From Pegea sp. RAD2-039 (taxonomy: Eukaryota; Chordata; Thaliacea; Salpida; Salpidae): 64,000 nt of DNA. A model generated the notes under the pieces. The model saw only the letters and a list, made by a program, of their open reading frames with translations, was not told the origin of the DNA and did not search any database. The stretch's first letter is position 1. Each line of letters begins with the position of its first letter. Where the stretch lies: positions 124,001 to 188,000 of the forward strand of contig JAQGEQ010000140.1 in the NCBI GenBank assembly GCA_034620365.1, given 5' to 3'. Shown in pieces: positions 33,255 to 46,320 of the stretch. The position numbers and the translations under genes were made by a program.

Positions 33255-34415
33255 TTTGATGCAATTAACAAGTTTAGAAAATCTACCAACTGTTGATGTT
33301 ATATAAATGAATTAGTTGATTTATATAAACAGTTTAATTTTAAAACTTTAAAATAAATCGAAATATCGGATAAATAATCTAAAATAAATAATAAATAATA
33401 TCAAAAGAAAAAAAGTATTTGAATTAAATATTAGCAATTTTTATAAAACTTTAAAATTAAATTTTTTAGAACTTGTAATAGTAAAACGCCGAACATATTT
33501 TGATAGAAAGTAATTATTATAATCATAAACCACCAAGTTTAAACAAGTTAAATTCAAATACAAAATAATTAAATCATAAGAAAATATATTAAATTATAGA
33601 AACGATTTAACCAAGTAGCATCATTAAAATTAAAAGAAAATATTTTACTAAAATAAATTAAAAAAGTTTGATATAAAAAGAAAAATTTAGAAAAAGATTA
33701 ATTAAAAATGTTTTCCAAAAATTAAAAAAATATTAGATAAAACAAAACGATGGTAAATTTTTCAATGAAAGTAAATATAATTCTTATAAAGAGATTTATT
33801 CAAAGTAATAAGAAGACAACTAACAATAATGACAACCACAAGAATGATAGACGCTAGCTACAAGTAGTTAATTAGCAGATGACAGTTATCTGAAAACGAA
33901 TGATGAAAACCATTTACGTCGGCGGCAAAATATTTTACAATTATATTATAGGTAGTTATAAATAAAAGTAGTATAAGTTGAATTTTGTAAATCTATAAAT
34001 GAATAATTAAAATATATGTTAAATAATAATAAATAATATTAGCATTTGTTAAAAAATATAAAACTCATCAGGAAAAGTTAAAATATTTCGAAATTAGAAA
34101 AACGTAAAACGCTACAAAATAATTTCAAAAATAAATCAATCTAGAAAATTAGAAAAATATTTTTATTTTCTCTAACTTGTTGAAAGAAATTGAAAAATCA
34201 TTTTCATAATTAACATTATATAGTAACTAGAATAAATAATTTGTTTAAGACCTTTCTGAAATTATTAGTAAAAGTAGTAGAGCATGTGAAGCCTTTGATG
34301 TTTAGCATGAACTACATTGTTGTCAGATTAGTTTGCTTCAAAACTTTCTAGTTTGACATCTTTTTCTGTCACGTTAAATTCAATTTTTGACAGAGACAAC
34401 AAAAATGGAAAACAG
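33255..34415. other. 5' flank of copy 4
   Basis: Conserved non-coding flank with the GC-rich block at 33916-33937. Nothing else recognised. Confidence 0.5.
33916..33937. promoter_or_regulatory. Conserved GC-rich block upstream of copy 4
   Basis: GTCGGCGGCAAAATATT core, same distance from the start codon as in copies 1 and 3. Confidence 0.35.
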
Positions 34416-34588
34416 AACGTTTTTATTTTAATTTCATTAGCTTTCGACAAGGTCTATGTTTTGCTAACGTACGATAGCGTACAAGAGACAAACATTCTAT
34501 AAATGGTCGCCTTGGTTTTAAAAGATAGCTTTGTATTATGCCAAATTAAATGTATCAGGTGTCCTACTGATGCAGATGCTGATTTCGG
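34416..34588 (-). pseudogene. RTE-like reverse transcriptase relic (unit 4)
   Basis: Close copy of the relic at 25709-25880, same minus-strand frame with the TWTLSKANEIK region (one base change alters the W/T segment near 34452). Confidence 0.55.
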
Positions 34589-37500
34589 CTTCTATTGATA
34601 TTAATGATGTTATTGGTTAGCCGAAATAAGCTTCATGATGCTATCATGAGGTGGCTGATGAAAAGTCGCTGAAGAGATTATTAAAGGGATTATCTTATAT
34701 TAGTTACAGCAATTAAGTCAAACATTTATTTTATTATACATATTTTAAAATGTAATGAAAACTCTGAAAATTAATTATTAAACAACTGAAAGAATTTCTG
34801 CTGAACTTTGTAAGCTATGTAGATGGAAAGAAATTGATACTTTCTCTATTGAAATTCAATTATATATATTTATTGAATTTACAATAGAAGTCTATTATAT
34901 AGATGTTTATGATATGAAAAGTAAATTCGAGATCAATAAATAAAAATTTGCTTTCATGGTTTACTATTACACCTTTTTTTGAAACAACTATATTCATTTA
35001 TAGTTTGGAAAGACAACTTCAGCGTTAGATAGGAAACATTACTCTTAATCAAGTATAAATATTTTGTATCTTTGACGACAAAGTTGGAATCTATCTAAAT
35101 TTTATAAGCAACATTTTTATATACAACTGATTTAACTTTTCTCTAGTTCGTTGTTATTCCATCTAATTAGTAGTAAAAACATTTATCTAAAAATTCTGGA
35201 AGTTTGTTTTCTTCAATTTTCTGCTGTTTTAAGATCAACATTCTGGTTGACATTTAATAATGAACAATGATAGAAAAATGAATCATAGATCAACTGAAAC
35301 TTAATATATTGTATAGTTGTTTGGTAATAATGATTTCTTAACTTTAAAATTTCATTATTTATATAAATATGGGTGGTAAAAGCATGAATTAATAAAAGTT
35401 TTGAAATTATTTGTCAGTTTTGTTTAAACTGAAATGTTTTATAACAATTACTTACATCAATATTTCCTAAATACAGATGTCAAAATTGAACTTTTACTGA
35501 AAGTGAACACTGAAACGTCTTTAAAAAACTCAGTTTAGTTTAGAGTTGATTATTAACTATTTCAACAAGAATATTTTCTAACTACTTTCCAAATATTTTA
35601 TTTCGATTTCATTATTATTTCTTTAAAATCTTATCTTATGACCCAAATACGATAAATTTTATAAAAAGTAAAAAATTTTACTTTTCTAAAACTTTCATTA
35701 TCATTAGAAAGTTATTAGTGGGTTACACTAAAATGACTTGAAAGTTTAAACTAGTCAATTATTAGGTTTTATAAACTGTGGAGGTAAATCTAACCACTAA
35801 TTTATTAAACAAAGAGAAATATTTGTAGAAATAAAACGACTTAAGACAATTAATTGAATTTTTATCTAGATAATCATTGTGATTTTTTCTATAATCTTCA
35901 TTTCGAAATTCTTACTTTCTTTATCAAATAATTTAGTAAACCATCTTACATTGATATGAGCTTATTAAACTAAACTTGCTTAATGTAATACTTTCATCAG
36001 CTTTCGAATACGAAGCTTTGACATAAAAAAACTGAAGTAATTACCACCTTTCAGACTTTATGCTTCCAGCATATTCACTTACTACTATAAATCTCTGATA
36101 ATTTTTGAAAAAGTTACAGCTGCAAACATATACGATCATGGGACTTTCATTTTTGCACAATTCCTGAATAATTTATAGCCTCATAGAAACTCTTATAAGA
36201 AATTTTTGAAAATCAAATTCAGTTTTTGCTAAATTGTATTATTGTAAAAATATTAATTGAACTTAAACGTTTAATGGTTGTCAATGCTGACCAAATTATA
36301 TATATATATTAACTAAATATATTAAACCGAAAAAATAAACTAAAATATATCAACAAAATGAATGTTTAGAAACATTAATTTAACATAAAGTTGTTACTAG
36401 ATTTTAAAACTTCTAATGTTTTTAGTTACATAATCGTTGATATATTAATTGTATTAAATTTTGTTTTACTAAAAGGGTAAGTAACAAAGTTAGATTTAAG
36501 TATGATTGAAATGAATAAATAGTATGTTTTAACTTCTTAAACATCAGTGTAATAATCAATAATATGAAATTTATTAAATTAGATGTTTTGTTTAGTTGCT
36601 ATTTGACATCTATGTTCATTTAAACTGAAAGAATTTTGTAGTGATCAAAAAATATATCTAATCTGTTTGTGATTAAAATCAAGTTTGACTTGAAAAAAGT
36701 CTTCTGTAAAAGAAAATTGTCAATATTTTCTAATTTGCAGTTTTTTTAACTGTTTTTATTCCATTTCTTGAATTTGTATGATGACGTTTTATAACATTTG
36801 ATTTTACAAGAATTGCAACAAATAAATTACCTTCTATTATGTAGAATATTAAAAGCAATTCACAAATTAATAAAATTGTTATTTCTGATTTTATGATTCT
36901 GATTTTGTGACTACTATTTGTCACTTTACAACTTGATTAGCTTAGAAACAATAAAGAACTTGCAGATTGCCTAATCTCAAAGAAATGTTAACCAAGTGAT
37001 GGAGAAAAAGAAGATCAAGAAGACATATGAGATGCGAATATCATGACATTGAGCAAAATCAATGGTTTCACTTCAATAATCATAAAAGAATTTCTTTTCC
37101 TAGCGTCGTAAACAAACCATTTTTTACTCACTTTGAAAGCTAATCAATAACCTGCTTGCGTATAATTTCATGTTTGATTAAAAACAAACATAACTTACTA
37201 CTAATAAACACTTAACTTATTCAAATATTTTTATTTTAGAAGTCTTAATTACGTTTATATAAATATTACTAATCGGAAATTGTGGCCATATTTATTATAT
37301 TATTTGAATAAGCTTATATGTTATACTTTATAATTGATACTGACTTATTACAGAAAGAGCCTAATACATCTATCACTTATGATATATGCTTAGATAGCAT
37401 TAATGATAAGTAATTATCACGAGTATATTACATTTACTGTGAAGCATGGAGTCATTTCAAATACTGCATGACGAATTAAGCATTTAATCTTCTGTGTTAG

Positions 37501-38144
37501 ATAGAAAATGCCAAAAAGAGGCTACTGGTTTTTTCAGTTTTCTTACGTAGTTGTGTAAAGAATGTAAAATGATCAATAAACCAAGTAACAGTAGTTTAGA
37601 TTTACCAAGTACCAAGATACATGCTGAAACTAAGGACTTGTTTAAAAGTTGACCTCCTAAAAAGAAGACTTGATAAATGAGATTCAAGCTTAGTAAGCCT
37701 CATATGCTAACGTAACTAAAACAAACTTTGAAATATCAAACTAAACAAAATATTCAAATTTCTTAAATGAAGAATAACTTCAAAACAAAAATCTCTAGCA
37801 TCACCTAAACAATGTAAATCCTGGCTGACATTACTGTAAAGAACTTTGAATTAGAATCATCAACATCTCAAACTCTAAAAATATGATCAAAGGAAGATTT
37901 TCAAACTTTCCTAAAGTCAGTAGAGGATAATGATCTTCTGAAATAAACGACATCAACACGTTTTACTAAGTTGGTTCAACATCTTTCAATAATAAATCAA
38001 TTCTACTAAATGTTTCAAATGAATCAACAAGAAATAAAATCATAAAAACATCAGCATCAGTTGTTTTTGAAAATAAACACGACCTCAAAAGCAACTTTAT
38101 ACTGAAAATAAACTTCACAGCAATCTACTAGTAAAATTTATTTA
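34589..38144. other. Unit 4 spacer: common spacer, block X, head block, module Y copy 3
   Basis: Block X at about 35170-35938, head block to about 36210, module Y to about 38060. A (TA)n run lies at 36298-36310. The hydrophobic minus-strand frames recur at 36730-36924 and 37484-37687; the latter has a shifted C-terminal part. The acidic plus-strand frame seen in Y copy 1 has a TGA here near 37028. No gene supported. Confidence 0.45.
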
Positions 38145-39922
38145 TTAAAATGGGAAATTTACACATATGTCAGGTACACATGGTTGATAGCTGACTACTA
38201 CTTGATCAATCCATTCATTCGTTCTTGCAACTTCTTTCCATTCATTTGTTACTTCATTGTAACATTCGACAATTTTAACATCATATTCTCTTCCAGAATG
38301 ACCTCCTGAAACAATCAACAAGTTCATCACAATTATGCAGATTATTGTAAACATCATAAAAATTTTATTAAAGTTTTTCAATTCGAAACATAAGAAAAGT
38401 TTTACCAAAAACATAAATCTTCTTATTAAAGACAACAGCTTTTGGGAATCCTCTTGCATATTTCATACTTGCTACAAACTCCCAATTATCATTGAGGACA
38501 TCGTATCTTTCAACAGTCTTTAAATATCCTTCGTAATTCAAACCACCAATGGCGTAGATATAGTTGCCAAGCGTGACTACAGCTTTAATGATTTTAGAAT
38601 TAGTTATCATCATAAGATCAAAACGTCATCGTGACGTCATCAGCAAATACCTAGATAACTTCGAGGTGTCAACATCGATTTTACAGAACTCCATTCGTCC
38701 CTCTGTGGATCATATTTCTCCACACAAGAAACTGGGTTATACAAATCGTTGTTACCACCGACAACATACAACATCCGGTTGAAGACAGCACAACCGAAAA
38801 AGTCACGATATCTATTTAATGAAGCTCTTTCAGTCCATTCATCAGTGATCGGATCGTATCTGGAAATAACATAATAGTTTTTGGAATATAAAGTTTTGGT
38901 TGAAATGTCATTTCATCACTCACTTCATCAAATCTTTTCCATTCTGATCTTTAAAAAGATACAATTCATTTTGAACAACTTCCATTTTCGGCATACGCAA
39001 TTTATTGTCTAAACTTTTGCACTTCTTCCACTCATTTAAAATTGGGTTGTATCTAGAAATGTGATGACGTCATATTTAGTTTGCAATGATGATGTCATCA
39101 TTTGCTTCATGCTTCTAACCTTTCCAAATCACCATTCCACTTTAACATATAAATGAAACCGTTGATGACAACAGATCTCTCAGTTCTTGAAAGACATATC
39201 TTCGGAAGTTTAAACCAAACATCTGTTTCAGACAAACGGAACTTTTGACTTTCCAAAGATATCTCATCAAATCTATAAGATCCATCAATGATGTAGATCA
39301 CCTGTGACGTCATATGTCAGTGGTTGAAGTGAAAAGTATTTAATTAAATAATCTTACCTGCCGAATATCAAGTTGTCTTTGCTTACTTTCAATTGGGATG
39401 TAAGCTTTATCATGAACCTGAGAATCTTCAGAAGAATCATTCAGTTTAAGTTGATGAAGATTTGTACAATTATCAACTTCCGAAACTTCATCTCTAAAAT
39501 TATCAAAAGTATAATTTACTTTAGTATCAAATTAAAAATAAAGAATTAGAAACAAGTTTGATAAAAATAAAAAAGTGAATAATTAAAATCAAAAATACTT
39601 AATTCAGTTCTTAAATTTATAAATAAATAAAACAATAAAATTTAAATTCTTTTAAATGATTGAGTAACACTAAAATGACTCTAAAACAAATTAGAAATAT
39701 AATAATTACAAGTTAAAATCGATAAAATTTAAGTTATTAATCTTTTTAAATGCAACATAAATAATTTTCTAATTTGTGTTTATTTTAAATAAAAAGTGAA
39801 CTTAAAGTAAGTTTACTTAGCGAACAATTTTAAGTGAAGACACAAAATTCTACTAAACTTTTATCATCTGTAGGTGGAATAATTGAATCGAAAACAACTT
39901 TACTATTTGATCTATCTACCAT
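38145..39922 (-). pseudogene. Copy 5: kelch-only derivative, BTB and BACK deleted in frame
   Basis: A deletion of about 1.06 kb (size taken from copy 4) joins exon 2 just before the BTB core to exon 6 near the end of BACK, at 39408/39409. The join is in frame: DSQVHD continues into KAYIPIESK. The fusion exon is 39358-39493. All kelch exons are open (exon 8 38924-39052 with FKDQNGKDL, exon 9 with VVGGNNDLYNPV, exon 10 with AIGGLNYEGYLKTVERY, exon 11 with GGHSGREYD). The predicted protein would be a short N terminus plus a complete propeller with no Cul3-binding part. However, the exon 1 donor GT is changed to TT (39857); using the neighbouring GT one base upstream would shift the frame. The last intron has lost 2 nt (100 nt), which is harmless only if it is spliced. 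I class it as a pseudogene, with a kelch-only decoy as the alternative if translation starts elsewhere. Confidence 0.75.
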
Positions 39923-41087
39923 TTTGATGCAATTAACAAGTTTAGAAAATCTATCAACTGTTGATGTTATATAAATGAATTAGTTGATTTATATAAACAG
40001 TTTAATTTTAAAACTACCAAATAAATTGAAATATCGGATAAATAATCTAAAATAAATAATAAATAATATCAAAAGAAAAAAAGTATTTGAAATAAATATT
40101 AGCAATTTTTTTAAAACTTTTAAAATAAATTTTTTAGAACTTGTAACAGTAAAACGCCGAACATATTTTGATAAAAAGTAATTATTATAATCATAAACTA
40201 CCAAGGTTAAATTAGTTAAAATTAAATACAAAAATATAAAATCATAAGAAAATGTATTAAATTATAAAAATTAATTCAATCAAGTAGCATCATTAAAATT
40301 AAAAAAAAATATTTCACTAAAATAAATTAAAAAAGTTTGATATAAAAAGAAAAATTTAGAAAAAGATTAATTAAAAATGTTTTCCAAAAATTAAAAAAAA
40401 AAATAGTAGATAAACAAAACGATGATAAATCTTTCAATGAAAGTAAAGATAATTCTTATAAAGAGATTTATTCAAAGTAATTAGAAGACAACTAACAATA
40501 ATGACAAGTACAAGAATGATAGACGCTTGTTACAAGTAGTTAATCCGCAGATGACAGTTATCTGAAAACGAATGATGAAAACCATTTACGTCGGCGGCAA
40601 AATATTTTACAATTATATTATAGGTAGTTATAAATAAAAGTAGTATAAGTTGAATTTTGTAAATCTATAAATGAATAATTACATTATATTTTAAATAATA
40701 ATAAATAATATTAACATTTGTTAAAAACATATAAAACTCATCAGGAAAAGTTAAAATAATTCGAAATTAGAAAAACGTAAAACGCTACAAAATAATTTCA
40801 AAAATAAATCAATCTAGAAAATTAAAAAAAATATTTTTATTTTCTCTAACTTGTTGAAAGAAATCGAAAAATCATTTTCATAATTAACATTATATAGTAA
40901 CTAGAAAAAATAATTTGTTAAAGACCTTTCTGAAATTATTAGTAAAAGTAGTAGAGCATGTGAAGCCTTTGTTGTTAGCATGATGTACATTGTTGGCAGA
41001 TTAGTTTGCTTCAAAACTTTCTAGTTTGACATCTTTTTCTGTCACGTTAAATTCAATTTTTGACAGAGACAACAAAAATGGAAAACA
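39923..41087. other. 5' flank of copy 5
   Basis: Conserved non-coding flank with the GC-rich block at 40588-40609. It contains an 80-codon hydrophobic minus-strand frame at 39989-40231, in the 5' UTR position; not called as a gene. Confidence 0.5.
40588..40609. promoter_or_regulatory. Conserved GC-rich block upstream of copy 5
   Basis: GTCGGCGGCAAAATATT core, intact although the gene downstream is damaged. Confidence 0.35.
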
Positions 41088-41260
41088 GAACGTTTTTATT
41101 TTAATTTCTTTAGCTTTCGACAAGGTCCATGTTTTGCTAACGTACGATAGCGTACAAGAGACAAACATTCTATAAATGGTCGCCTTGGTTTTAAAAGATA
41201 GCTTTGTATTATGCCAAATTAAATGTATCAGGTGTCCTACTGATGCAGATGCTGATTTCG
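41088..41260 (-). pseudogene. RTE-like reverse transcriptase relic (unit 5)
   Basis: Very close to the unit 4 copy, including the rare base TATCAGG at 41227-41233, which points to a recent duplication of this interval between units 4 and 5. Confidence 0.55.
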
Positions 41261-43164
41261 GCTTCTATTGATATTAATGATGTTATTGGTTAGCCCAAAT
41301 AAGCTTCATGATGCTATCATGAGGTGGCTGATGAAAAGTCGCTGAAGAGATTATTAAAGGGATTATCTTTTATTAGTTACAGCAATTAAGTCAAACATTT
41401 ATTTTATTATACTTATTTTAAAATGTAATAAAAACTCTGAAAATTAATTATTAAACAACTGAAAGAATTTCTGCTGAACTTTGTAAGCTATGTAGATGGA
41501 AAGAAATTGATACTTTCTCTATTGAAATTCAATTATATATATTTATTGAATTTACAATAGAAGTCTATTATATAGATGTTTATGATATGAAAAGTAAATT
41601 CGAGATCAATAAATAAAAATTTGCTTTCATGGTTTACTATTACACCTTTTTTTGAAACAACTATATTCATTTATAGTTTGGAAAGACAACTTCAGCGTTC
41701 GTTAGGAAACATTACTCTTAATCAAGTATAAATATTTTGTATCTTTGACGACAAAGTTGGAATCTATCTAAATTTTATAAGCAACATTTTTATATACAAC
41801 TGATTTAACTTTTCTCTAGTTCGTTGTTATTCCATCTAATTAGTAGTAAAAACATTTATCTAAAAATTCTGGAAGTTTATTTTCTTAAATTTTCTGCTGT
41901 TTTAAGATCAACATTCTGGTCAACATTTAATAATGAACAATGATAGAAAAATGAATCTTAGATCAACTGAAACTTAATATATTGTATAGTTGTTTGGTAA
42001 TAATGATTTCTTAACTTTAAAATTTCATTATTTATATAAATATGGGTGGTAAAAGCATGAATTAATAAAAGTTTTGAAATTATTTGTCAGTTTCGTTTAA
42101 ACTGAAATATTTTATAACAATAACTAACATCAATATTTCCTAAATACAGATGTCAAAATTTAACTTTTACTGAAAGTGAACACTGAAACGTCTTTAAAAA
42201 ACTCAGTTTAGTTTAGAATTGATTATTAACTATTTCAACAAGAATATTTTCTAACTACTTTCCAAATATTTTATTTCGATTTCATTATTATTTCTTTAAA
42301 ATCTTATCTTATGACCCAAATACGATAAATTTTATAAAAAGTAAAAAATATTACTTTTCTAAAACTTTCATTATTATTATAAGGATAATGGTTGGTTACA
42401 CTAAAATGACTTGAAATTTTAATATAGTCAATTACTAGGTTTTATAAACTGTGGAGGTAAATCTAACCACTAATTTATTAAACAAAGAGAAATATTTGTA
42501 GAAATAAAACGACTTAAGACAATTAATTGAATTTTTATCTAGATAATCATTGTGATTTTTTCTATAATCTTCATTTCGAAATTCTTACTTTCTTTATCAA
42601 ATAATTTAGTAAACCATCTTACATTGATATGAGCTTATTAAACTAAACTTGCTTAATGTAATGCTTTCATCAGCTTTCGAATACGAAGCTTTGACATAAA
42701 AAAACTGAAGTAATTACCACCTTTCAGACTTTATGCTTCCAGCATATTCACTTACTACTATAAATCTTTGATAATTTTTGAAAAAGTTACAGCTGCAAAC
42801 ATATACGATCATGGGACTTTCATTTTTGCACAATTCCTGAATAATTTATAGCCTCATAGAAACTCTTATAAGAAATTTTTAAATCAAATTCACTTTTTGT
42901 TAAAACGTAATACTGTAAAAATACAAAATGAAGTTACACGTGTAATGACTGTAAATGCTGACCAAGTTACATTGTAAGTTGAATTTATTTTTGGATATGT
43001 TTGATTGATGACTGACATACGTAGTTCTCGTTTCTGTAATTTGAACTAGAGAGGAACTCGAATATCAGACCACGTTACTTTGACAGGTCGAGACCAATCT
43101 TTTGTAGTTAGTTTTAGAATAATTTTATCAAAAAGTAAATTAACAAACAGCGTTTTTACTAAAC
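41261..43164. other. Unit 5 spacer: common spacer, block X, head block, start of module Z copy 2
   Basis: Block X at about 41835-42610, head block to about 42880, then module Z. Unlike Z copy 1, this one is preceded by block X. Non-coding. Confidence 0.45.
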
Positions 43165-43269
43165 ATGAAATTTCTTGACAAGTTCACCGACAAACTTTGT
43201 TCTTTGCAAATTATAGCAGTTAGCATCGTCCAAGAAATACCTCTAGGTTACCTTAAGATATTTCTATAG
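43165..43269 (+). other. Small coding-like frame in module Z copy 2
   Basis: Same 34-codon frame as at 27231-27335, unchanged. Unassigned. Confidence 0.25.
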
Positions 43270-43807
43270 ATAATTCTTCTGTAAAAACAAATACAAAAGT
43301 AAATTGTAAAATATCAAATTTAAAATCTGTTCAAAAACTTAACCCTGTAACAATATTTAACTCATTTATTTTTTAGTGAATAAAATTAAAGATTAATGAA
43401 GTGGAACGAAGTTAATTGCAGTAAAGCCTCGGTTAAGATGTGATGCTTAGTTTGTGGGGGATATCAGACAGTAAAAGTTGTTTGTGTAAAATGTGTAAAA
43501 GCATACTTACATTTGCACCACTTGGTACTTCAATATCAAGTAGTACCTTTTTACTTACATTTGCATCACTTGGTACTTCAACACCAATTAGTAAGCATAA
43601 TTTTTGGATCTAGAAGACGATCTGGTCTATTTGCTATAATTTCTTGATCTTATTATCGAGCTTTTGTAACAATGTATAAAAAAATTAAATTACCATAAAT
43701 AAAATTATTATTAGTCTTGATTTTTTGCAACTTATAACTTTCTATATCTATTCAATATATATATATTTAAATATATTTATCTGAAATCATTTAATTTATA
43801 ATTTTTG

Positions 43808-43948
43808 ACATCGCCAAAACCTGAAACTTTCCCAGTAACTGATGATAATGTTACCAAAAGTCCTGCAAAAGAAGAAGTTACTGATAAACAAAAAGATGAA
43901 GATCTGATAAAATGTTTGCTTCTAAATTTGTTATCTAAATCCAATTAA
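43808..43948 (+). other. Coding-like relic in module Z copy 2
   Basis: Second copy of the acidic/lysine-rich stretch at 27871-28011, differing in one or two bases. The plus-strand frame that starts at 27462 in Z copy 1 is disrupted in this module by a small insertion (GCCTCGG near 43426), so that upstream frame is not conserved. Confidence 0.3.
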
Positions 43949-44235
43949 ACTTTTATCATGTTTAGGATTATTATATATTTATAGACAGTAAGTTTATAAC
44001 TTTGTGTTAAATTTTTTAAACGGTTTCAAATATCTACCCTTATGTTAATTTTTTACTAAAAAGTTTTCAAATGAAATTACTTGTAAAGATAAAGTTATTT
44101 CCCGTGAAGATTAAGTAAACAACTAAAATTAAACCAGTTTATAAACAAGACATTAAAATCTAAAGTTGTATCCTCTATATCCAATTTCAATTTTTCGTGT
44201 TTTGAAAATAGGAAAGAAAATAAGCATAAGCAAAG

Positions 44236-44399
44236 TGGAATTGCGTTTTTTGATTTTATGGGTTATTCTTCATATGTTCACGAAGGGTCTTTCTACAAAA
44301 TATTCAATTTTTGTCGTAAGTAAAATTACTTTAAAAAAATTAAGCAGAAATGTAAAAAGTTTTTGTTGCACAAGAAGAGGACATACAGTTTGTATTGAA
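44236..44399 (+). pseudogene. VPS35L-like exon relic, module Z copy 2
   Basis: Nearly identical to the relic at 28299-28460, with the same GTAAGT donor and downstream piece. Confidence 0.5.
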
Positions 44400-46320
44400 A
44401 TGATTATCAGGAAATTTTAATTTAAGCTGTAAAAGTAAAACTTGTTATATTTGATTTCTTAAAATTGTTAATTCTGTATCAACAGCTGGACAAAAGTCTG
44501 ACGATTTGTAGCCAGATAAGAAAACCTGTAAAATGAGAATAACAGAAGTTATTAAAACTCATAATTTGATGGTTTCTCAATAGATGACAATTCCCTTCAG
44601 AATATTCAGCATTTTAATTAAACTTTTTCAAACCGTTTTCTTTGTGACTTGAGCGTTTTCAAGACTTATTTTGTAACATTTTATAAATCAAACAATTGTT
44701 TTAACAAAAACAAATATTTTATATCAGCAAGATCTCTTCAAAAATCACATAACTTTTCTCATGAGTATCTCTGTTCCACTTTTAGAAATTACAGTGAAAA
44801 AGTGTTTTAACTATTTTCAAAAAGATTATTAATTTCAATTATTATTTTTATCAGCTTTAGTTGTTAAAATTTTTCAAGCTAAACTTTTCAATCTAGTTCC
44901 GAAAGATTGTTTTTTTATTTTAAAGTCTTCTTTAATTTCCTGATTAACTCAAATAATTGAACCAAACCAATTTTGAAAGATCTAAAAAGCAAGTTTAAGT
45001 TTTTATATGATTTAACATTTCAATAATTTTGGAAATGCTTTATTTTAAAAGCTTTTTTCTGTGAGGTTTTAGCTAATAATTAGTATAAATAAACTATTTA
45101 ATATTTTTTGTTAATATTTTAGCATTGAAAGCCTTTTAATGTGTTAATTTGATATTTATAATGAACAGTCAAATATGTACAATTTACAAATTTTGTATAT
45201 TTTTAACTTGACATATTATCAGATATTAGTCTGTTTTTAACTTAATGCTTTATATTCAGTTTGATAAATTTGATGTTAATAAAAACTTTGATACAGTGTT
45301 CACTATTCTGATATTATTATAAGTAAAGAGCATACATTAAAATAGTAAACTAATTGTAGAAACTTTCTCTTTGTATAATATTATAAGCAAGTAAAATAGT
45401 TTGACAAATTTGTTTAGTGAAGTTAATATTCTTTAAATTCTTTGAGTTAACTCTCACCAGCAAATTATTTTTCAGATAAAAATAGAAGTTATTTGCTGTA
45501 ATTGCTTTTATTATTGAGGTCAATATCATCGCTGCAGATGTTTCAGGCCACAAGTTTAAAAACCTCAAATATCTATCAGTATGTAATTCTGGTTATCACC
45601 ATAAAATCTATAATAAGAGAACCTTGTGAATCTGTTTGTGTTTCTGGGCGAGTTTCAGAGCCCCTAACATTTTATCTCATCATAATATTCAAAGAAATAA
45701 TAATGAGAAAGTCAGACTAATGTACAGAATAAACCACAAGAACCTTGAAACATGGTATCATGTTATATGAAATCATTGACGAGGTCAATGATACTTATAA
45801 AAATATTTATAAAAGTTGTAAAATTTCGCTGAATAAAGTGAAACATTTTTTTAGTTTTTATCTTGATTAAACAATTTATTATAAAATTTTGTAGTCAGAA
45901 CTGAATGCATTTTCGTTTATGTCGAAAATGACGAATGAACAAATCTTTAAATCGTTAACTTTTAGTAATTAATCAAATCCTACTTTTGTTTAGAACTTCA
46001 CTATAAGATGTATCGTTAATAAATTTTCTAATTTCACAGAATTTGTTTCTTATTAGACAAAAATTTGTTAAAAATTTAATGAACTTCAATTTCTAAATAA
46101 CTTCAAACAAAAAAGATCTGATTTGATGATTAAAATAAATCTCTAAATTCTAACAAACTTTTTTATATTTTGTAAATTATCAAAAAATTAAAAAATATGA
46201 AAATATTCATGAAAGAACATTTTGATTTTATTCTAAATATTTCTGAAAATAAACACGACCTCAAAAGCAACTTTATACTGAAAATAAACTTCACAGCAAT
46301 CTACTAGTAAAATTTATTTA
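44400..46320. other. Remainder of module Z copy 2 and 3' flank of copy 6
   Basis: Near-identical repeat of 28461-30381; open frames at 45350-45568 (minus) and 45502-45720 (plus) as in the first copy. No family recognised. Confidence 0.4.
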
